Positions 19,359 through 29,579 of a stretch of 42,937 bases of DNA are shown one piece after another. The translations under genes were made by a program, and so were the position numbers. This stretch comes from Woeseiaceae bacterium (GTDB lineage: Bacteria; Pseudomonadota; Gammaproteobacteria; Steroidobacterales; Woeseiaceae), in assembly GCA_013043165.1 (NCBI GenBank), contig JABDOQ010000084.1, positions 1-42,937 on the forward strand. The letters run 5' to 3'. Position 1 is the stretch's first letter. Each line of letters starts with the position of its first letter. The notes beneath the pieces were generated by a model. The model saw only the letters and a program-made list of their open reading frames with translations. It did not search any database and was not told the origin of the DNA.

Positions 19359-20252
19359 CTACCGAATGGAAGGCGGCTCGCTCAACTGCAGAATTTCGAT
19401 GCCGTTTTGGGCGAGCAGCTTCGGAACACCCGCGTCGCCGACCAGGTGCAGGGCGCCAACGATAATCAGGTAATCGTCACGGTCGTCGAGAAGTTCGGTG
19501 ATCTGCGACACCCAACGCCGGTTTCGGCTGGTCACGAGTTCGTCATTCAGCTCTTCGTGTTCTGCGAAACTGTCCAGCAGTCCCGATTCGAGAAATTCAA
19601 TATCACCGTACCGCCAGGCGCGGATCATCGCGTCGATCGACTGGCCCATGTTGGCGCTGTCTTCGAGGGTCTGTATCAACAGCTCGCGCTGCGCCTGCAG
19701 CGACAGCCCGTCCAGGAAAGCGAGTTGTTCTTCGATGCCCTCGAGCCCCTCGATAGGCTTTCCGTCCGCAACCGCACGCGACGTCATGTGCATCTCGACG
19801 CCGAGCGCCGGATTGAAGCCGATTCGATACAACGCCATCATTTCCACGGTGATCGCGGCCAGCCACGGCTTGCTCTGTGCCAGCAAGTCGATCGGGATGT
19901 CGCTCGACGCTGCGGCCGCCTCGGCCCGCAGGTACAATTCCTCACCCATCAGGTCGCGCAATGTAGTGCCGTCGCTTAATACGCCACTCTGGTTGAACAG
20001 CCGTTGCGTCCGTGCGGCGTCGATGTCGTCCATATCCAGTTCCATGATCAGGATGTCGGCGTCCCTGTAGGCAGCATCGATGACGGTTGGCAGCGGGTGA
20101 TCCTCTGCGCGCAGCAAATGGATAGAGCCGAGCAGGTAGACCGAGTTGCTAATACCCTGGACATGCCACAGGGTTACAGGGTGCCCCTCGGTATCGGCTA
20201 CGGCGCAGCACGAAATGACGCACAGCAGCAAGATGCGGGTGATCCTAATCAT
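19359..20252 (-). CDS. TraB/GumN (YbaP-like) family protein, exported
   Basis: The product is 297 residues long from the ATG at 20252, which overlaps the end of cpdA by 8 bases (stop TAG within ATGATTAG). The N-terminus MIRITRILLLCVISCCAVA is an export signal. VISC could be a lipobox, or cleavage could occur after AVA, so lipidation is uncertain. The mature part shows the TraB/GumN hallmarks: LWHVQGISNSVYLLGSIHLL near the start and a late VGALHLVGDAGVPKLL, whose paired GxxH motifs resemble the catalytic motifs of Tiki/TraB metalloproteases. In bacteria the function is unknown. Translational coupling to the phosphodiesterase gene suggests coexpression, not necessarily shared function. Confidence 0.83.
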   Translation of the reverse strand: MIRITRILLLCVISCCAVADTEGHPVTLWHVQGISNSVYLLGSIHLLRAEDHPLPTVIDAAYRDADILIMELDMDDIDAARTQRLFNQSGVLSDGTTLRDLMGEELYLRAEAAAASSDIPIDLLAQSKPWLAAITVEMMALYRIGFNPALGVEMHMTSRAVADGKPIEGLEGIEEQLAFLDGLSLQAQRELLIQTLEDSANMGQSIDAMIRAWRYGDIEFLESGLLDSFAEHEELNDELVTSRNRRWVSQITELLDDRDDYLIIVGALHLVGDAGVPKLLAQNGIEILQLSEPPSIR

Positions 20253-20997
20253 CGTCCACCCACACCAGCTGTGTCTCGCTACTGCCGTCGTTGCGCAAAG
20301 TAATGCGTCGATAGGCCGGCGGCCGATCATCGACGGCGAATTCGGCGCTGCCAGGCAGGAATTGACGGCATGTCGAAGGTGTACCGATGATACGTATGCC
20401 GAGGTGTTGCTGGTCGTAAGGTTGATGCACGTGCCCGAAGACGGCGAGCCGCACCCGGCCGAGTGACTGCAGGTGTTTCAGCACATCTTCGCCGTTTCTG
20501 AGTCCGACCGTGTCCAGCCAGGCGCTGCCCATGTCAACGGGCGGGTGGTGCAGGCAAACCATGACGTGTTTTGCGGAGCTGCGAGTAACGGTGTCGGATA
20601 AGCGATCAAGCTCTTCCTCAGTCAGCAGGCCACCCGCATCACCCGTAATGCAGCTATCGAGTCCGATGATCAGCCAGTTACCGACCTCTTCATGGGCACA
20701 GTAGGAAAACGGCGGGGCACAGCAGACACGCTGCATCAGCTCACGTACGTCGTGGTTCCCGGGCACACAGTGCATGCGCAAATTGAGCGGTAGCAGCAGT
20801 TCTCGAAATCGGTCGTAGGCCTCCGCCGAATCGTCCTGGATCAGATCGCCGGTGATGACGACCCGGTCCGCCAGCCAGTCGCCGGTCCGATAGTGATCAA
20901 GAACGCGTTGCAAAGACGCCTGCGTGGCGAGGCCCCGCAAGCTGCCTTCCGGATCGGCAAACAGATGCGGGTCGGTAACGTGCAAAATCCGTATCAA
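20245..20997 (-). CDS. cpdA: Class III 3',5'-cyclic-nucleotide phosphodiesterase / metallophosphoesterase
   Basis: This calcineurin-like phosphoesterase probably hydrolyses cyclic AMP. The 250-residue protein has the full dinuclear metal set: DPHLF (Asp9, His11), GDLIQD, GNHDVR, HHPP and the final GHVHQPY. The order and spacing match CpdA/Icc, including the short RILHVTDPHLF start and the VTGDLIQDDS block. The gene sits 75 bases downstream of ahcY and overlaps the following TraB-family gene by 8 bases. It probably shares a transcript with the SAM-cycle genes. A different phosphodiester substrate cannot be excluded from sequence alone, because family members vary in specificity. Confidence 0.85.
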   Translation of the reverse strand: MIRILHVTDPHLFADPEGSLRGLATQASLQRVLDHYRTGDWLADRVVITGDLIQDDSAEAYDRFRELLLPLNLRMHCVPGNHDVRELMQRVCCAPPFSYCAHEEVGNWLIIGLDSCITGDAGGLLTEEELDRLSDTVTRSSAKHVMVCLHHPPVDMGSAWLDTVGLRNGEDVLKHLQSLGRVRLAVFGHVHQPYDQQHLGIRIIGTPSTCRQFLPGSAEFAVDDRPPAYRRITLRNDGSSETQLVWVDDD

Positions 20998-21072
20998 TTC
21001 ACCATTGGCTGCATCAGGGTTTGCTTCGATACGCGTGATCCTCGCGGCGTTTCACACAGTCTTAAGCAGACC

Positions 21073-22386
21073 CTAGTAGCGGTAGTGCTCTGCTTTGTAC
21101 GGACCGTCCTTCTCAACACCAATGTACTTGGCCTGTTCATCGGTCAATTCCGTGAGCCTGGCACCTACGCGACCCAGGTGCAGACGCGCGACTTTTTCGT
21201 CGAGATGCTTGGGCAATACGTATACCGAGTTCTCGTACTGATCGCCGTTATGCCACAGTTCGATCTGGGCGAGAACCTGGTTTGTAAATGAGTTGGACAT
21301 CACGAAGCTCGGGTGGCCCGTGCCGCAGCCGAGGTTCACGAGGCGGCCCTCTGCGAGCAGGATAAGGCGCTTGCCGTCCGGGAATACGATGTGGTCGACC
21401 TGCGGCTTGATGTTCTCCCACTCGTATTTCCTGAGGTAGGCGACATCGATCTCATTGTCGAAATGACCGATGTTGCAGACGATAGCCTGGTCGCGCATGC
21501 GATCCATTTGCGGGCCCGTAACAACATGGTAGTTGCCCGTCGCCGTTACGACGATGTCGACCTTGTCACAGACCTCGTCGAAGTCGACAACGGGAAAACC
21601 TTCCATCGCGGCCTGCAAAGCGCAGATCGGATCAACTTCGGTGACCCAGACGATGGCGCCAAGAGATCTCAATGACTGTGCGGAACCCTTGCCAACGTCG
21701 CCGAAGCCGCAGACAACGGCGACCTTGCCGGCAATCATGACGTCAGTGGCGCGCTTGATGCTGTCGACCAGGGACTCACGGCAGCCATAAAGGTTGTCGA
21801 ATTTGGACTTGGTCACCGAGTCGTTAACGTTGAACGCGGGGCACATCAAAGAGCCGTCGGCCATCATGTCGTAGAGGCGCTTGACGCCGGTTGTCGTTTC
21901 CTCGGACAAGCCCTTGATGCCCTTCATGATTTCGGGATATTTCTCATGCATTACCATGGTAAGGTCGCCGCCGTCATCGAGAATCATATTCGGACGCCAG
22001 CCATCCGGACCGTTGATGGTCTGCTCAACGCACCACCAATACTCGTCCTCAGATTCGCCTTTCCAGGCAAACACCGGGATTCCGGCCGCAGCTATGGCCG
22101 CTGCCGCGTGGTCCTGGGTAGAGAAAATGTTGCAGGACGACCAGCGGATATCCGCACCCAGCTGTTTCAGCGTCTCGATCAGCACGGCCGTTTGAATGGT
22201 CATGTGCAGGCACCCGGTCAGTCGCACGCCTTTCAGCGGCCGTTGACCTTTGTATTCCTCGCGCAGCGCCATGAGGCCGGGCATTTCGGTCTCGGCAATT
22301 GCAATTTCCTTGCGGCCCCAGTCGGCGAGTGCGATATCGGCAACCTTGTAGTCATTCTTTTGGATAGCAACAGCTTCGCTGCTCAT
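21073..22386 (-). CDS. ahcY: Adenosylhomocysteinase (SAH hydrolase)
   Basis: It splits S-adenosylhomocysteine to homocysteine and adenosine with tightly bound NAD, removing the product that inhibits methyltransferases. The 437-residue protein carries [54 protein letters not shown] with the substrate lysine, the Rossmann motif [17 protein letters not shown], and the C-terminal [18 protein letters not shown] followed by YKAEHYRY. It starts 25 bases after metK on the same strand, too close for a SAH riboswitch between the two. The pair covers synthesis of SAM and disposal of SAH. Confidence 0.97.
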   Translation of the reverse strand: MSSEAVAIQKNDYKVADIALADWGRKEIAIAETEMPGLMALREEYKGQRPLKGVRLTGCLHMTIQTAVLIETLKQLGADIRWSSCNIFSTQDHAAAAIAAAGIPVFAWKGESEDEYWWCVEQTINGPDGWRPNMILDDGGDLTMVMHEKYPEIMKGIKGLSEETTTGVKRLYDMMADGSLMCPAFNVNDSVTKSKFDNLYGCRESLVDSIKRATDVMIAGKVAVVCGFGDVGKGSAQSLRSLGAIVWVTEVDPICALQAAMEGFPVVDFDEVCDKVDIVVTATGNYHVVTGPQMDRMRDQAIVCNIGHFDNEIDVAYLRKYEWENIKPQVDHIVFPDGKRLILLAEGRLVNLGCGTGHPSFVMSNSFTNQVLAQIELWHNGDQYENSVYVLPKHLDEKVARLHLGRVGARLTELTDEQAKYIGVEKDGPYKAEHYRY

Positions 22387-22411
22387 TGTGTTTCTCCAGG
22401 TAAAGTTCAGT

Positions 22412-23569
22412 TCAGGCCGCAGCGTCTTTCAATGCTTCGGCTTTGTCGATTCGTTCCCAGCTGAGATCGAGATCCTCCCGCCCGAAGTGACCGTAGGCGG
22501 CGGTCTGTTTGTAAATCGGCTTGATGAGGTCAAGCATACTGAGAATTCCAAACGGCGTCAGATCGAAATGCGCGCGGATCAGTTCCGTCAATTTTGTATC
22601 AGGAAGTTTCCCGGTGCCAAATGTACGAACGCTGATTGATGTGGGTTCGGCAACGCCGATCGCATAGGACACCTGGATCTCGCAGCGATCGGCGAGCCCG
22701 GCTGCAACGATGTTTTTTGCGACGTATCGGGCGGCGTAGGCGGCTGAACGGTCGACTTTCGACGGATCTTTGCCTGAAAATGCGCCGCCGCCGTGGCGCG
22801 CGGAGCCGCCATAGGTGTCGACGATAATTTTGCGCCCGGTCAGGCCACAGTCGCCCATCGGCCCGCCGATATGGAAACGCCCGGTCGGGTTGATGTGGTA
22901 TTTCGTATCCGCGCTGAGAAGTTCGGCCGGGATGATCGGCTTGATGATCTCCTCCATGACGCCCTCACGCAGGTCTGCCATGGAGATGTCGGCCGCATGC
23001 TGTGATGAGACAACGACGGCATCAACGGCGACCGGCTTCGCATCTTTATAAACAAAAGTGACCTGGCTCTTCGCGTCCGGACGCAGGAATGGCAGCGTGC
23101 CGTTCTTGCGAACTTCGGCCTGGCGCCTCACCAGGCGGTGCGAATAGGTGATCGGCGCCGGCATGAGCACGTCGGTTTCGTTGGTCGCATAGCCGAACAT
23201 GAGTCCCTGGTCACCCGCACCCTGTTGTTCCGGCGTTTCACGATCCACGCCCTGGTTGATGTCAACCGACTGCTTGCCGATTGCATTGAGTACGGCACAC
23301 GACGCGCCGTCGAAGCCCTTTTCGGAGCTGTCGTAGCCAATTTCGAGGACCGTGTCGCGCACGATGTCTTCGATGTCGACCCAGGCAGACGTTGTGATTT
23401 CACCGGCGACGATCGCGACGCCGGTTTTGACCATCGTCTCGCAGGCCACACGGGCTCTCGGATCCTCGGTGATTATGGCATCGAGGATTGCATCGGAAAT
23501 CTGGTCGGCGATCTTGTCGGGGTGACCCTCGGAAACAGATTCCGAGGTGAACAGGAAAGAGTCAGTCAT
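22412..23569 (-). CDS. metK: S-adenosylmethionine synthetase
   Basis: It makes SAM from methionine and ATP. The 385-residue protein has [24 protein letters not shown] at the N-terminus, [16 protein letters not shown] (the GDQG signature with methionine-site residues) and the phosphate-binding [19 protein letters not shown] loop. It is first in the run metK-ahcY-cpdA-traB-hemL and divergent from tkt, an arrangement shared by several gammaproteobacteria. The 141-base divergent gap has a TACAAT hexamer on the minus strand that could be its -10 element. I see no folded SAM riboswitch in the leader. Identity is secure. Confidence 0.97.
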   Translation of the reverse strand: MTDSFLFTSESVSEGHPDKIADQISDAILDAIITEDPRARVACETMVKTGVAIVAGEITTSAWVDIEDIVRDTVLEIGYDSSEKGFDGASCAVLNAIGKQSVDINQGVDRETPEQQGAGDQGLMFGYATNETDVLMPAPITYSHRLVRRQAEVRKNGTLPFLRPDAKSQVTFVYKDAKPVAVDAVVVSSQHAADISMADLREGVMEEIIKPIIPAELLSADTKYHINPTGRFHIGGPMGDCGLTGRKIIVDTYGGSARHGGGAFSGKDPSKVDRSAAYAARYVAKNIVAAGLADRCEIQVSYAIGVAEPTSISVRTFGTGKLPDTKLTELIRAHFDLTPFGILSMLDLIKPIYKQTAAYGHFGREDLDLSWERIDKAEALKDAAA

Positions 23570-23604
23570 TGGTTTTTTGGCATTCTCGTATTCAGGGGTG
23601 GCGC

Positions 23605-23633
23605 ATTGTACCCTTGATGCCGCCCTCTATAAC
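23605..23633. promoter_or_regulatory. Candidate overlapping divergent promoters of metK and tkt
   Basis: On the minus strand TACAAT (23605-23610) is a good -10 hexamer, with GTTATA 17 bases upstream as a weak -35. On the plus strand TATAAC (23628-23633) is a good -10 hexamer, with TTGTAC 16 bases upstream. Each -10 coincides with the other's -35. The -10 elements are fair and the -35 elements poor. Confidence 0.35.
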
Positions 23634-23648
23634 AGGGAAAATGCCCGC

Positions 23649-23662
23649 CTCGCGAAAGCGAG
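23649..23662 (+). promoter_or_regulatory. GNRA-loop hairpin in the tkt leader
   Basis: CTCGC-GAAA-GCGAG forms a perfect 5-bp stem capped by a GAAA tetraloop, ending 48 bases before the tkt start. It would lie in the tkt 5' leader if the TATAAC promoter is used. It could stabilise the transcript; no known riboswitch is recognised. Confidence 0.35.
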
Positions 23663-23710
23663 CTTCGCACTCACAATAATTGGCCGCCAGGCCGAAGAAG
23701 ATAGGTCTTC

Positions 23711-25738
23711 ATGCCACATAAAGCTGAAATCGCCGGCCAGCCCGCCCGGCGAGATCTCGCCAATGCGATCAGAGCCCTGAGTATGGACGCCGTACAGGCA
23801 GCCAATTCGGGCCACCCCGGCGCCCCGATGGGCATGGCGGATATTGCCGAAGTCCTCTGGAATGACTATCTGCGACATAATCCGGCGAATCCCCTGTGGG
23901 CGAATCGCGACCGCTTCGTGTTGTCGAACGGCCATGCGTCGATGTTGCTGTACAGCTTGCTGCATCTGACGGGCTACGAGGATTTTCCGATCGAACAGCT
24001 CAGGAATTTCCGCCAGCTGGGATACAGAACTGCCGGCCACCCGGAATACGAGCGCGGTGGTCCGGTTGAGACGACCACGGGCCCCCTCGGTCAGGGCATT
24101 AGCAACGCCGTCGGCCTGGCAATGGCGGAAAAAATGCTGGCGGCCGAATTCAATCGCAAGGACCATGAGATTGTCGATCACAAGACCTGGGTATTCCTGG
24201 GCGACGGCTGCCTCATGGAAGGAATCTCGCATGAAGCCTGTTCGTTAGCGGGAACCTTGAAACTCGGCAAGCTGATCTGCTTCTACGACGACAACAATAT
24301 TTCGATCGATGGCGAGGTTGATGCCTGGTTCACGGACGACACGGCTGCGCGATTCGACTCCTATGGCTGGCAGGTAATCGACGACGTCGACGGTCATGAC
24401 GGCGCCGAGATAACGGCTGCCATTGAACGGGCAATAGCAGACGGGGATCGGCCAACGATCATCTGCTGTAAGACGATTATCGGTTTCGGAGCTCCCCACA
24501 AGCAGGGTACGGCCGCGACGCACGGCGCGCCGCTGGGCGACGACGAAGTCGCCGCGGCTCGAAAACAGCTCGGCTGGGATTCGCCGCCGTTCGAAATACC
24601 GGAAGACATTGCGGCAGCCTGGGACGGCAAACGTCAAGGGTCAGCCGATGAAGCCGAGTGGAACAGCGCGTTCGCCGCCTACGATGCGGAGCATCCTGAG
24701 CTTGCCGCCGAATTCGCGCGCCGCATGGCCGACAGGCTGCCACAGAACTGGAGTGAGTTCGCCAGCAAAGCGATCGCCGATATCGACGCGGCCGGCGAAA
24801 GCATGGCGACGCGCAAGGCGTCACTTGTCGCACTAAACGCTTTTGCCCCGGTGTTGCCGGAACTCGTCGGCGGGTCGGCCGACCTTACAGGTTCCAACCT
24901 GACCAAGCATAGTGGGTCGACGCCGATCTCAGGTGACGATGCCGCCGGCAACTACGTCTGGTTCGGCGTGCGGGAGTTCGGCATGACGGCAATCTGCAAT
25001 GGCCTGTCGCTGCACGGTGGTTTTATTCCCTATGCCGGGACGTTTCTCACGTTCTCCGACTACGCACGCAACGCGCTGCGCATGGCTGCCCTGATGAAAA
25101 TACAGAGCATCCTCGTGTATACGCACGACTCGATCGGGCTCGGCGAGGATGGGCCGACGCACCAGCCCGTGGAACATACCGCGTCACTGCGCTTGATGCC
25201 GAACATGAGCGTGTGGCGGCCCTGCGACACGGTGGAGACCGCGGTCGCCTGGCGTTACGCCATCGAACGGCAGGACGGACCGACGAGCCTGGTTCTTACG
25301 CGACAGGGCTTGCCGTTTCAGCCGCGCACCGGCGCACAACTTTCGGATATTGTGCGCGGTGGATACGTATTGAAAGAGACGAGCGGCACACCGGATATCA
25401 TCTTCATCGCAACGGGCTCCGAAGTCGCGCTGGCGGTTTCCGCGGCCGACGCGCTCGCCGCGGAAGGTGTTGAGGCACGCGTTGTGTCAATGCCATGCAC
25501 TGACGTTTTCGACGCACAGGATGCCGGCTACCGCGCATCCGTATTGCCTGCGGGCGTGACCCGACGGGTCGTTATCGAGGCAGGCGTTACCGGTGGCTGG
25601 TGGCGTTATGCCGGTGCAAAGGGCAGGGTCATCGGGCTGGATCGATTCGGCGAGTCGGCGCCGGCAGCCGAATTATTTGAACATTTTGGCTTCTCGACCG
25701 ACAGCGTGGTCGCGGTAGCGAAAGACGTATTAGCTTAG
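23711..25738 (+). CDS. tkt: Transketolase
   Basis: This thiamine-diphosphate enzyme moves two-carbon units in the pentose phosphate pathway. The 675-residue product has an N-terminal thiamine domain with [21 protein letters not shown], a [20 protein letters not shown] block and the cofactor-metal motif [13 protein letters not shown]...DDNNISIDG. The central pyrimidine-binding domain has [20 protein letters not shown] and [18 protein letters not shown] with the substrate histidines. The C-terminal domain has [10 protein letters not shown]. An AGG lies 7 bases before the ATG. It heads the forward cluster tkt-gap-pgk-pyk with 31 bases to gap, so lower glycolysis and pentose exchange are coexpressed. 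Confidence 0.97.
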   Translation: MPHKAEIAGQPARRDLANAIRALSMDAVQAANSGHPGAPMGMADIAEVLWNDYLRHNPANPLWANRDRFVLSNGHASMLLYSLLHLTGYEDFPIEQLRNFRQLGYRTAGHPEYERGGPVETTTGPLGQGISNAVGLAMAEKMLAAEFNRKDHEIVDHKTWVFLGDGCLMEGISHEACSLAGTLKLGKLICFYDDNNISIDGEVDAWFTDDTAARFDSYGWQVIDDVDGHDGAEITAAIERAIADGDRPTIICCKTIIGFGAPHKQGTAATHGAPLGDDEVAAARKQLGWDSPPFEIPEDIAAAWDGKRQGSADEAEWNSAFAAYDAEHPELAAEFARRMADRLPQNWSEFASKAIADIDAAGESMATRKASLVALNAFAPVLPELVGGSADLTGSNLTKHSGSTPISGDDAAGNYVWFGVREFGMTAICNGLSLHGGFIPYAGTFLTFSDYARNALRMAALMKIQSILVYTHDSIGLGEDGPTHQPVEHTASLRLMPNMSVWRPCDTVETAVAWRYAIERQDGPTSLVLTRQGLPFQPRTGAQLSDIVRGGYVLKETSGTPDIIFIATGSEVALAVSAADALAAEGVEARVVSMPCTDVFDAQDAGYRASVLPAGVTRRVVIEAGVTGGWWRYAGAKGRVIGLDRFGESAPAAELFEHFGFSTDSVVAVAKDVLA

Positions 25739-25769
25739 AAACAAACTTAATTATTTTCGGGAGAAGAGC

Positions 25770-26783
25770 ATGACGATTAAAGTTGGCATCAATGGCTACG
25801 GCCGCATTGGACGCAACATGGTGCGTGCAGTGCACGAGTTGGGTCGTACGGGCGAGTTCGACGTCGTTGCCTTGAACGATCTGGGGGACGCGACTACGAA
25901 CGCTCATCTGACACGTCGCGATACCGCGCATGGCCCGTTTCCTGGCACGGTCGAGGTTGACGGCGATGACATCATCGTCAACGGCGATCGCATCAAGGTG
26001 TTCGCTGAGCGCGATCCGGCGAAACTACCCTGGGGGGACCTGGGCGTCGACGTTGTATTCGAGTCGACCGGATTGTTCCGCACTCGCGAGACCGCAGGCA
26101 AGCATATTGCCGGCGGCGCGAAGAAAGTGATTATCTCTGCGCCGGGCGGCAAGGACATCGATGCGACGATTGTCTATGGCGTTAACGACAACATCCTGAC
26201 CTCCAGGCACGACATCATTTCAAACGCATCCTGCACGACCAACTGCCTGGCGCCGTTGATCAAGCCGCTGCATGAGCAGATTGGTGTCAAGCACGGCATT
26301 ATGACGACGATTCACGCCTATACGAACGATCAGGTCCTGACCGACGTGTATCACAAGGATTTGCGGCGTGCGCGTTCCGCCACCATGTCGCAGATTCCGA
26401 CGAGCACTGGCGCTGCCGCGGCTGTCGGGCTTGTGCTTCCGGAGCTCAATGGCAAGCTCGACGGCTTTTCGATGCGCGTACCCACTATCAACGTGTCCTG
26501 TGTCGACCTGACCTTCGTCGCAGAACGGGATACCAGTATCGACGAGATCAACAAGATCATGAAAGACGCGAGTGAAGGTGCACTCAAAGGCGTCCTGGCG
26601 TACAACGATGAGCCGCTGGTGTCGATTGATTTTAACCACGACCCGGCGTCATCAACTTACGATGCCGGTCTGACCAAGGTTATGGAAGGCACGCTCGTCA
26701 AAGTCCTGTCGTGGTACGACAACGAGTGGGGCTTCTCGTGTCGCATGCTGGATACGGCCGTCGCGCTCATGAAAGCCAGGTAA
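25770..26783 (+). CDS. gap: Glyceraldehyde-3-phosphate dehydrogenase, type I, NAD-type residues
   Basis: It oxidises glyceraldehyde 3-phosphate to 1,3-bisphosphoglycerate. The 337-residue protein has the Rossmann start [16 protein letters not shown], the catalytic cysteine in [12 protein letters not shown] (Cys155), the HAYTNDQ histidine region, and [11 protein letters not shown] at the end. The cofactor loop reads ALNDLGD. Aspartate followed by leucine at that site is the pattern of NAD-preferring rather than NADP-preferring enzymes, although the final specificity is inference. GGGAGAAGAG 3 bases before the ATG is an excellent ribosome site. pgk follows after 20 bases in the same operon. The sequence is closer to the Gram-positive/GapB-like branch ([17 protein letters not shown]) than to E. 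coli GapA. Confidence 0.96.
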   Translation: MTIKVGINGYGRIGRNMVRAVHELGRTGEFDVVALNDLGDATTNAHLTRRDTAHGPFPGTVEVDGDDIIVNGDRIKVFAERDPAKLPWGDLGVDVVFESTGLFRTRETAGKHIAGGAKKVIISAPGGKDIDATIVYGVNDNILTSRHDIISNASCTTNCLAPLIKPLHEQIGVKHGIMTTIHAYTNDQVLTDVYHKDLRRARSATMSQIPTSTGAAAAVGLVLPELNGKLDGFSMRVPTINVSCVDLTFVAERDTSIDEINKIMKDASEGALKGVLAYNDEPLVSIDFNHDPASSTYDAGLTKVMEGTLVKVLSWYDNEWGFSCRMLDTAVALMKAR

Positions 26784-26803
26784 GCAACGGCGAGGAAGCA
26801 AGC

Positions 26804-27979
26804 ATGTCTGTCATAAGGATGGCCGACCTCGATCTGTCGGGGAAAAGGCTGCTGATTCGAGAGGACCTGAATGTTCCGCTTGCCGATGGTGTTGTGAGCA
26901 GCGACGTCCGCATTCGCGCCGCTTTGCCAACGATCAGGGCTGCGCTCGATGCCAATGCGGCCGTCATGCTGATGTCGCATCTCGGACGGCCAACCGAGGG
27001 CATTCCCGATGACAAGTTTTCGCTGCAGCCCGTTGCCGATCGCTTGTCCGAATTGCTCGGGCGCAAGGTGCCGCTTGTAGAGGACTGGATCAACGGCGTG
27101 GAGGTCGCGGCGGGCGATGTCGTCCTGCTCGAAAACGTGCGTTTCCTCGCTGGCGAGAAAAACTGCGATGCCGCGCTGGCAAAAAAGATGGCGGCGCTGT
27201 GTGACGTTTTTGTTATGGATGCTTTTGGAACGGCCCATCGTGCGCAGGCGAGCACCTACGGGGTCGCCGAGCATGCGCCTGTCGCGTGCGCCGGGCCGCT
27301 GCTCGTGGCTGAGCTCGATGCGTTGGCCAAGGCGCTCCATGAACCGGCACGCCCGTTCGTTGCGATCGTCGGTGGTTCAAAAGTCTCGACGAAGCTGACC
27401 GTGCTGGACGCGCTCGCAAACGTCGTGGACTGCCTGATTGTCGGCGGTGGCATCGCAAACACGTTTATCGCTGCGGCCGGTCACGATGTCGGCAAGTCGC
27501 TGTACGAAGCCGACATGCTGGATGTGGCGCGCGAGCTTGCCGCCAACCGCGGCGACCGCGCCGAGATCCCGGTGCCCACGGATGTTGTCGTTGCGGACGC
27601 ATTTTCGGCGGACGCAGCGGCGACCACGAAAGGGATCGACGCGGTTGAGCCGAACGAATTAATCCTCGACATAGGCCCGGAAACGGCGACACGTTTCAGC
27701 AAAATACTCGCGGGTGCCGGAACCATCATCTGGAACGGTCCGGTCGGCGTATTCGAGTTCGACAATTTCGGTGCCGGCACGAAGGCGCTCGCCGAAGCTA
27801 TCGCGGCAAGCAACGCGTTCTCGGTTGCGGGCGGTGGCGATACGCTCGCCGCCATAGACAAGTACGGGGTTACCGACAAGATCTCGTATATTTCGACGGG
27901 CGGCGGGGCGTTTCTCGAATTTGTTGAAGGCAAAAAGCTGCCGGCCGTCGAGATTCTCGAAAAACGCGCCGCCAACTAG
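26804..27979 (+). CDS. pgk: Phosphoglycerate kinase
   Basis: It transfers phosphate from 1,3-bisphosphoglycerate to ADP. I chose the ATG at 26804, with GAGGAA 7 bases upstream, giving 391 residues. An in-frame ATG five codons later is an alternative, and the open frame back into gap is not part of the protein. Motifs present: [84 protein letters not shown] and the nucleotide-binding [12 protein letters not shown]...[20 protein letters not shown] replaces the more usual GxAHRxHxS at one non-invariant position. It lies between gap and pyk. Confidence 0.96.
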   Translation: MSVIRMADLDLSGKRLLIREDLNVPLADGVVSSDVRIRAALPTIRAALDANAAVMLMSHLGRPTEGIPDDKFSLQPVADRLSELLGRKVPLVEDWINGVEVAAGDVVLLENVRFLAGEKNCDAALAKKMAALCDVFVMDAFGTAHRAQASTYGVAEHAPVACAGPLLVAELDALAKALHEPARPFVAIVGGSKVSTKLTVLDALANVVDCLIVGGGIANTFIAAAGHDVGKSLYEADMLDVARELAANRGDRAEIPVPTDVVVADAFSADAAATTKGIDAVEPNELILDIGPETATRFSKILAGAGTIIWNGPVGVFEFDNFGAGTKALAEAIAASNAFSVAGGGDTLAAIDKYGVTDKISYISTGGGAFLEFVEGKKLPAVEILEKRAAN

Positions 27980-28142
27980 GCTTCCACCAATGTTCTTAAG
28001 CGCGGCGGCGATCGCGGGGAGATTTTGCTAGCCCCAGCCTAGGCAACGTTGCTTTGCAAAACACACCCGCACTCACCGCCGCTGCTCAATCGTGCGCCTG
28101 CAGGGAAGCAAATTCTGAACCAGCTGTGCAATAATCGCCGCC

Positions 28143-29579
28143 ATGCGAAGACGAACCAAGATAGTGGCGACGCTGGGGCCCGCGTCGGATGATGCGGATA
28201 CGCTCTGCGAGATGATTTATGCAGGCCTCGACGTCGCGCGGCTGAACTTCTCTCACGGTGATGCCGATGATCATCGGAAACGGGCGGCTTTGCTGCGCGA
28301 GGCGGCGAAATCGTGTGGCCGGGATGTCGGGCTGCTGGGCGACCTGCAGGGGCCGAAGATTCGTGTGCAGCGCTTTGAAAACCACAGCGTAGCGCTGGCC
28401 GACGGCGACTCGTTTTTTCTGGATAGCACGCTCGGCCTGATGGACGGCAACCAGGATGGCGTCGGCGTGGCGCTCGACACGCTGCATGAAGATCTCAAAG
28501 TCGATGACGTGCTGTTGCTCAACGACGGCATGATTACGCTCAAAGTCGACAAAATTTCCGGAACTCGAATTCATACGACCGTGATTAACGGCGGAATCCT
28601 GTCGGACCACAAAGGCATCAATCTCAAAGGCGGCGGGCTATCGGCGGCGGCGCTGACCGATGTCGACAAACAGAACATAAAGCTTGCTGCAGAACTGGAG
28701 GCGGATTTTCTCGCCGTTTCGTTCGTACGCAGTGCCAACGATGTGCGCGAAGCGCGCGAGCTGTTCGAAGCAGCCGGAGGGCGCGGCCTGATCGTTGCCA
28801 AGATTGAGCGCGCGGAAGCCGTCGACGATATCGATTCGATCATTGACGCTACCGACGTAATCATGGTGGCGCGCGGCGATCTCGGCGTTGAAATGGGCTA
28901 CGCCGAGCTTACCGGCATTCAAAAAAGGCTGATTCGCAAAACCCGCAAACAACACAAGATTGTCATCACGGCGACACAAATGATGGAGTCGATGATCCAG
29001 AACCCGATTCCGACTCGCGCCGAGGTGTCCGACGTTGCGAATGCCGTGATTGATGGCACCGACGCAGTCATGTTGTCCGGCGAGACCGCGGTCGGCAAGT
29101 ATCCTGTCGAAGCGATCAGCGCGATGGCCGAGGTTTGTGTTGGCGCAGAGAAATATCCGCTCGTCGCCGGTACGACGACTCACCGCATGAACGACCGTTT
29201 CGAACAGGTCGATGAAGCGATCGCAATGGCTACCATGTACATGGCGAATCACATGTCGGTCAAAGCGATCATTGCGCTAACCGAGTCCGGCACTACGACG
29301 CGCTGGATGTCGCGGATTCGTTCGGACATTCCTATTTATGCGTTTACGCCGCACGAAGCAACGAACAGACGAGTTGCGTTGTATCGAGGCGTATATCCGG
29401 TGTCCTTCGCCACGAATGTCGAGAACCCACGGCGCCTCTATCAGGATATTTTCAACACTTTGTTGTACTACGAACTCGTCGACGTCGATGATCTTGTGAT
29501 TTTCACCAAGGGCGACACCGACGGCCTGAGCGGCGGCACCAACGCAATGAAGGTGCTTACCGTAAAGAGAGAAACATGA
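28143..29579 (+). CDS. pyk: Pyruvate kinase
   Basis: It converts phosphoenolpyruvate and ADP to pyruvate and ATP. The 478-residue product begins RRTKIVATLGPAS. It has ARLNFSHGDADDHRKR, the B-domain region after GDLQGPKIRVQ, LPAVSFVRS-like metal and substrate motifs, IVAKIERAEAV with the catalytic lysine, MVARGDLGVEMG, and the C-terminal allosteric domain. A 163-base gap separates it from pgk. That gap has no terminator, and an AATAAT close to the start might be a -10, so a separate promoter is possible. No strong ribosome site precedes the ATG. The stop TGA overlaps the ATG of the acylase gene by 4 bases (ATGA), implying translational coupling. Presence of both pyk and a reversible PPi-type phosphofructokinase leaves flux direction open. 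Confidence 0.95.
   Translation: MRRRTKIVATLGPASDDADTLCEMIYAGLDVARLNFSHGDADDHRKRAALLREAAKSCGRDVGLLGDLQGPKIRVQRFENHSVALADGDSFFLDSTLGLMDGNQDGVGVALDTLHEDLKVDDVLLLNDGMITLKVDKISGTRIHTTVINGGILSDHKGINLKGGGLSAAALTDVDKQNIKLAAELEADFLAVSFVRSANDVREARELFEAAGGRGLIVAKIERAEAVDDIDSIIDATDVIMVARGDLGVEMGYAELTGIQKRLIRKTRKQHKIVITATQMMESMIQNPIPTRAEVSDVANAVIDGTDAVMLSGETAVGKYPVEAISAMAEVCVGAEKYPLVAGTTTHRMNDRFEQVDEAIAMATMYMANHMSVKAIIALTESGTTTRWMSRIRSDIPIYAFTPHEATNRRVALYRGVYPVSFATNVENPRRLYQDIFNTLLYYELVDVDDLVIFTKGDTDGLSGGTNAMKVLTVKRET

Noticed and set aside
22387..22411. Possible SAH riboswitch upstream of ahcY
   Set aside because: Only 25 bases separate metK and ahcY, too few for the riboswitch fold.
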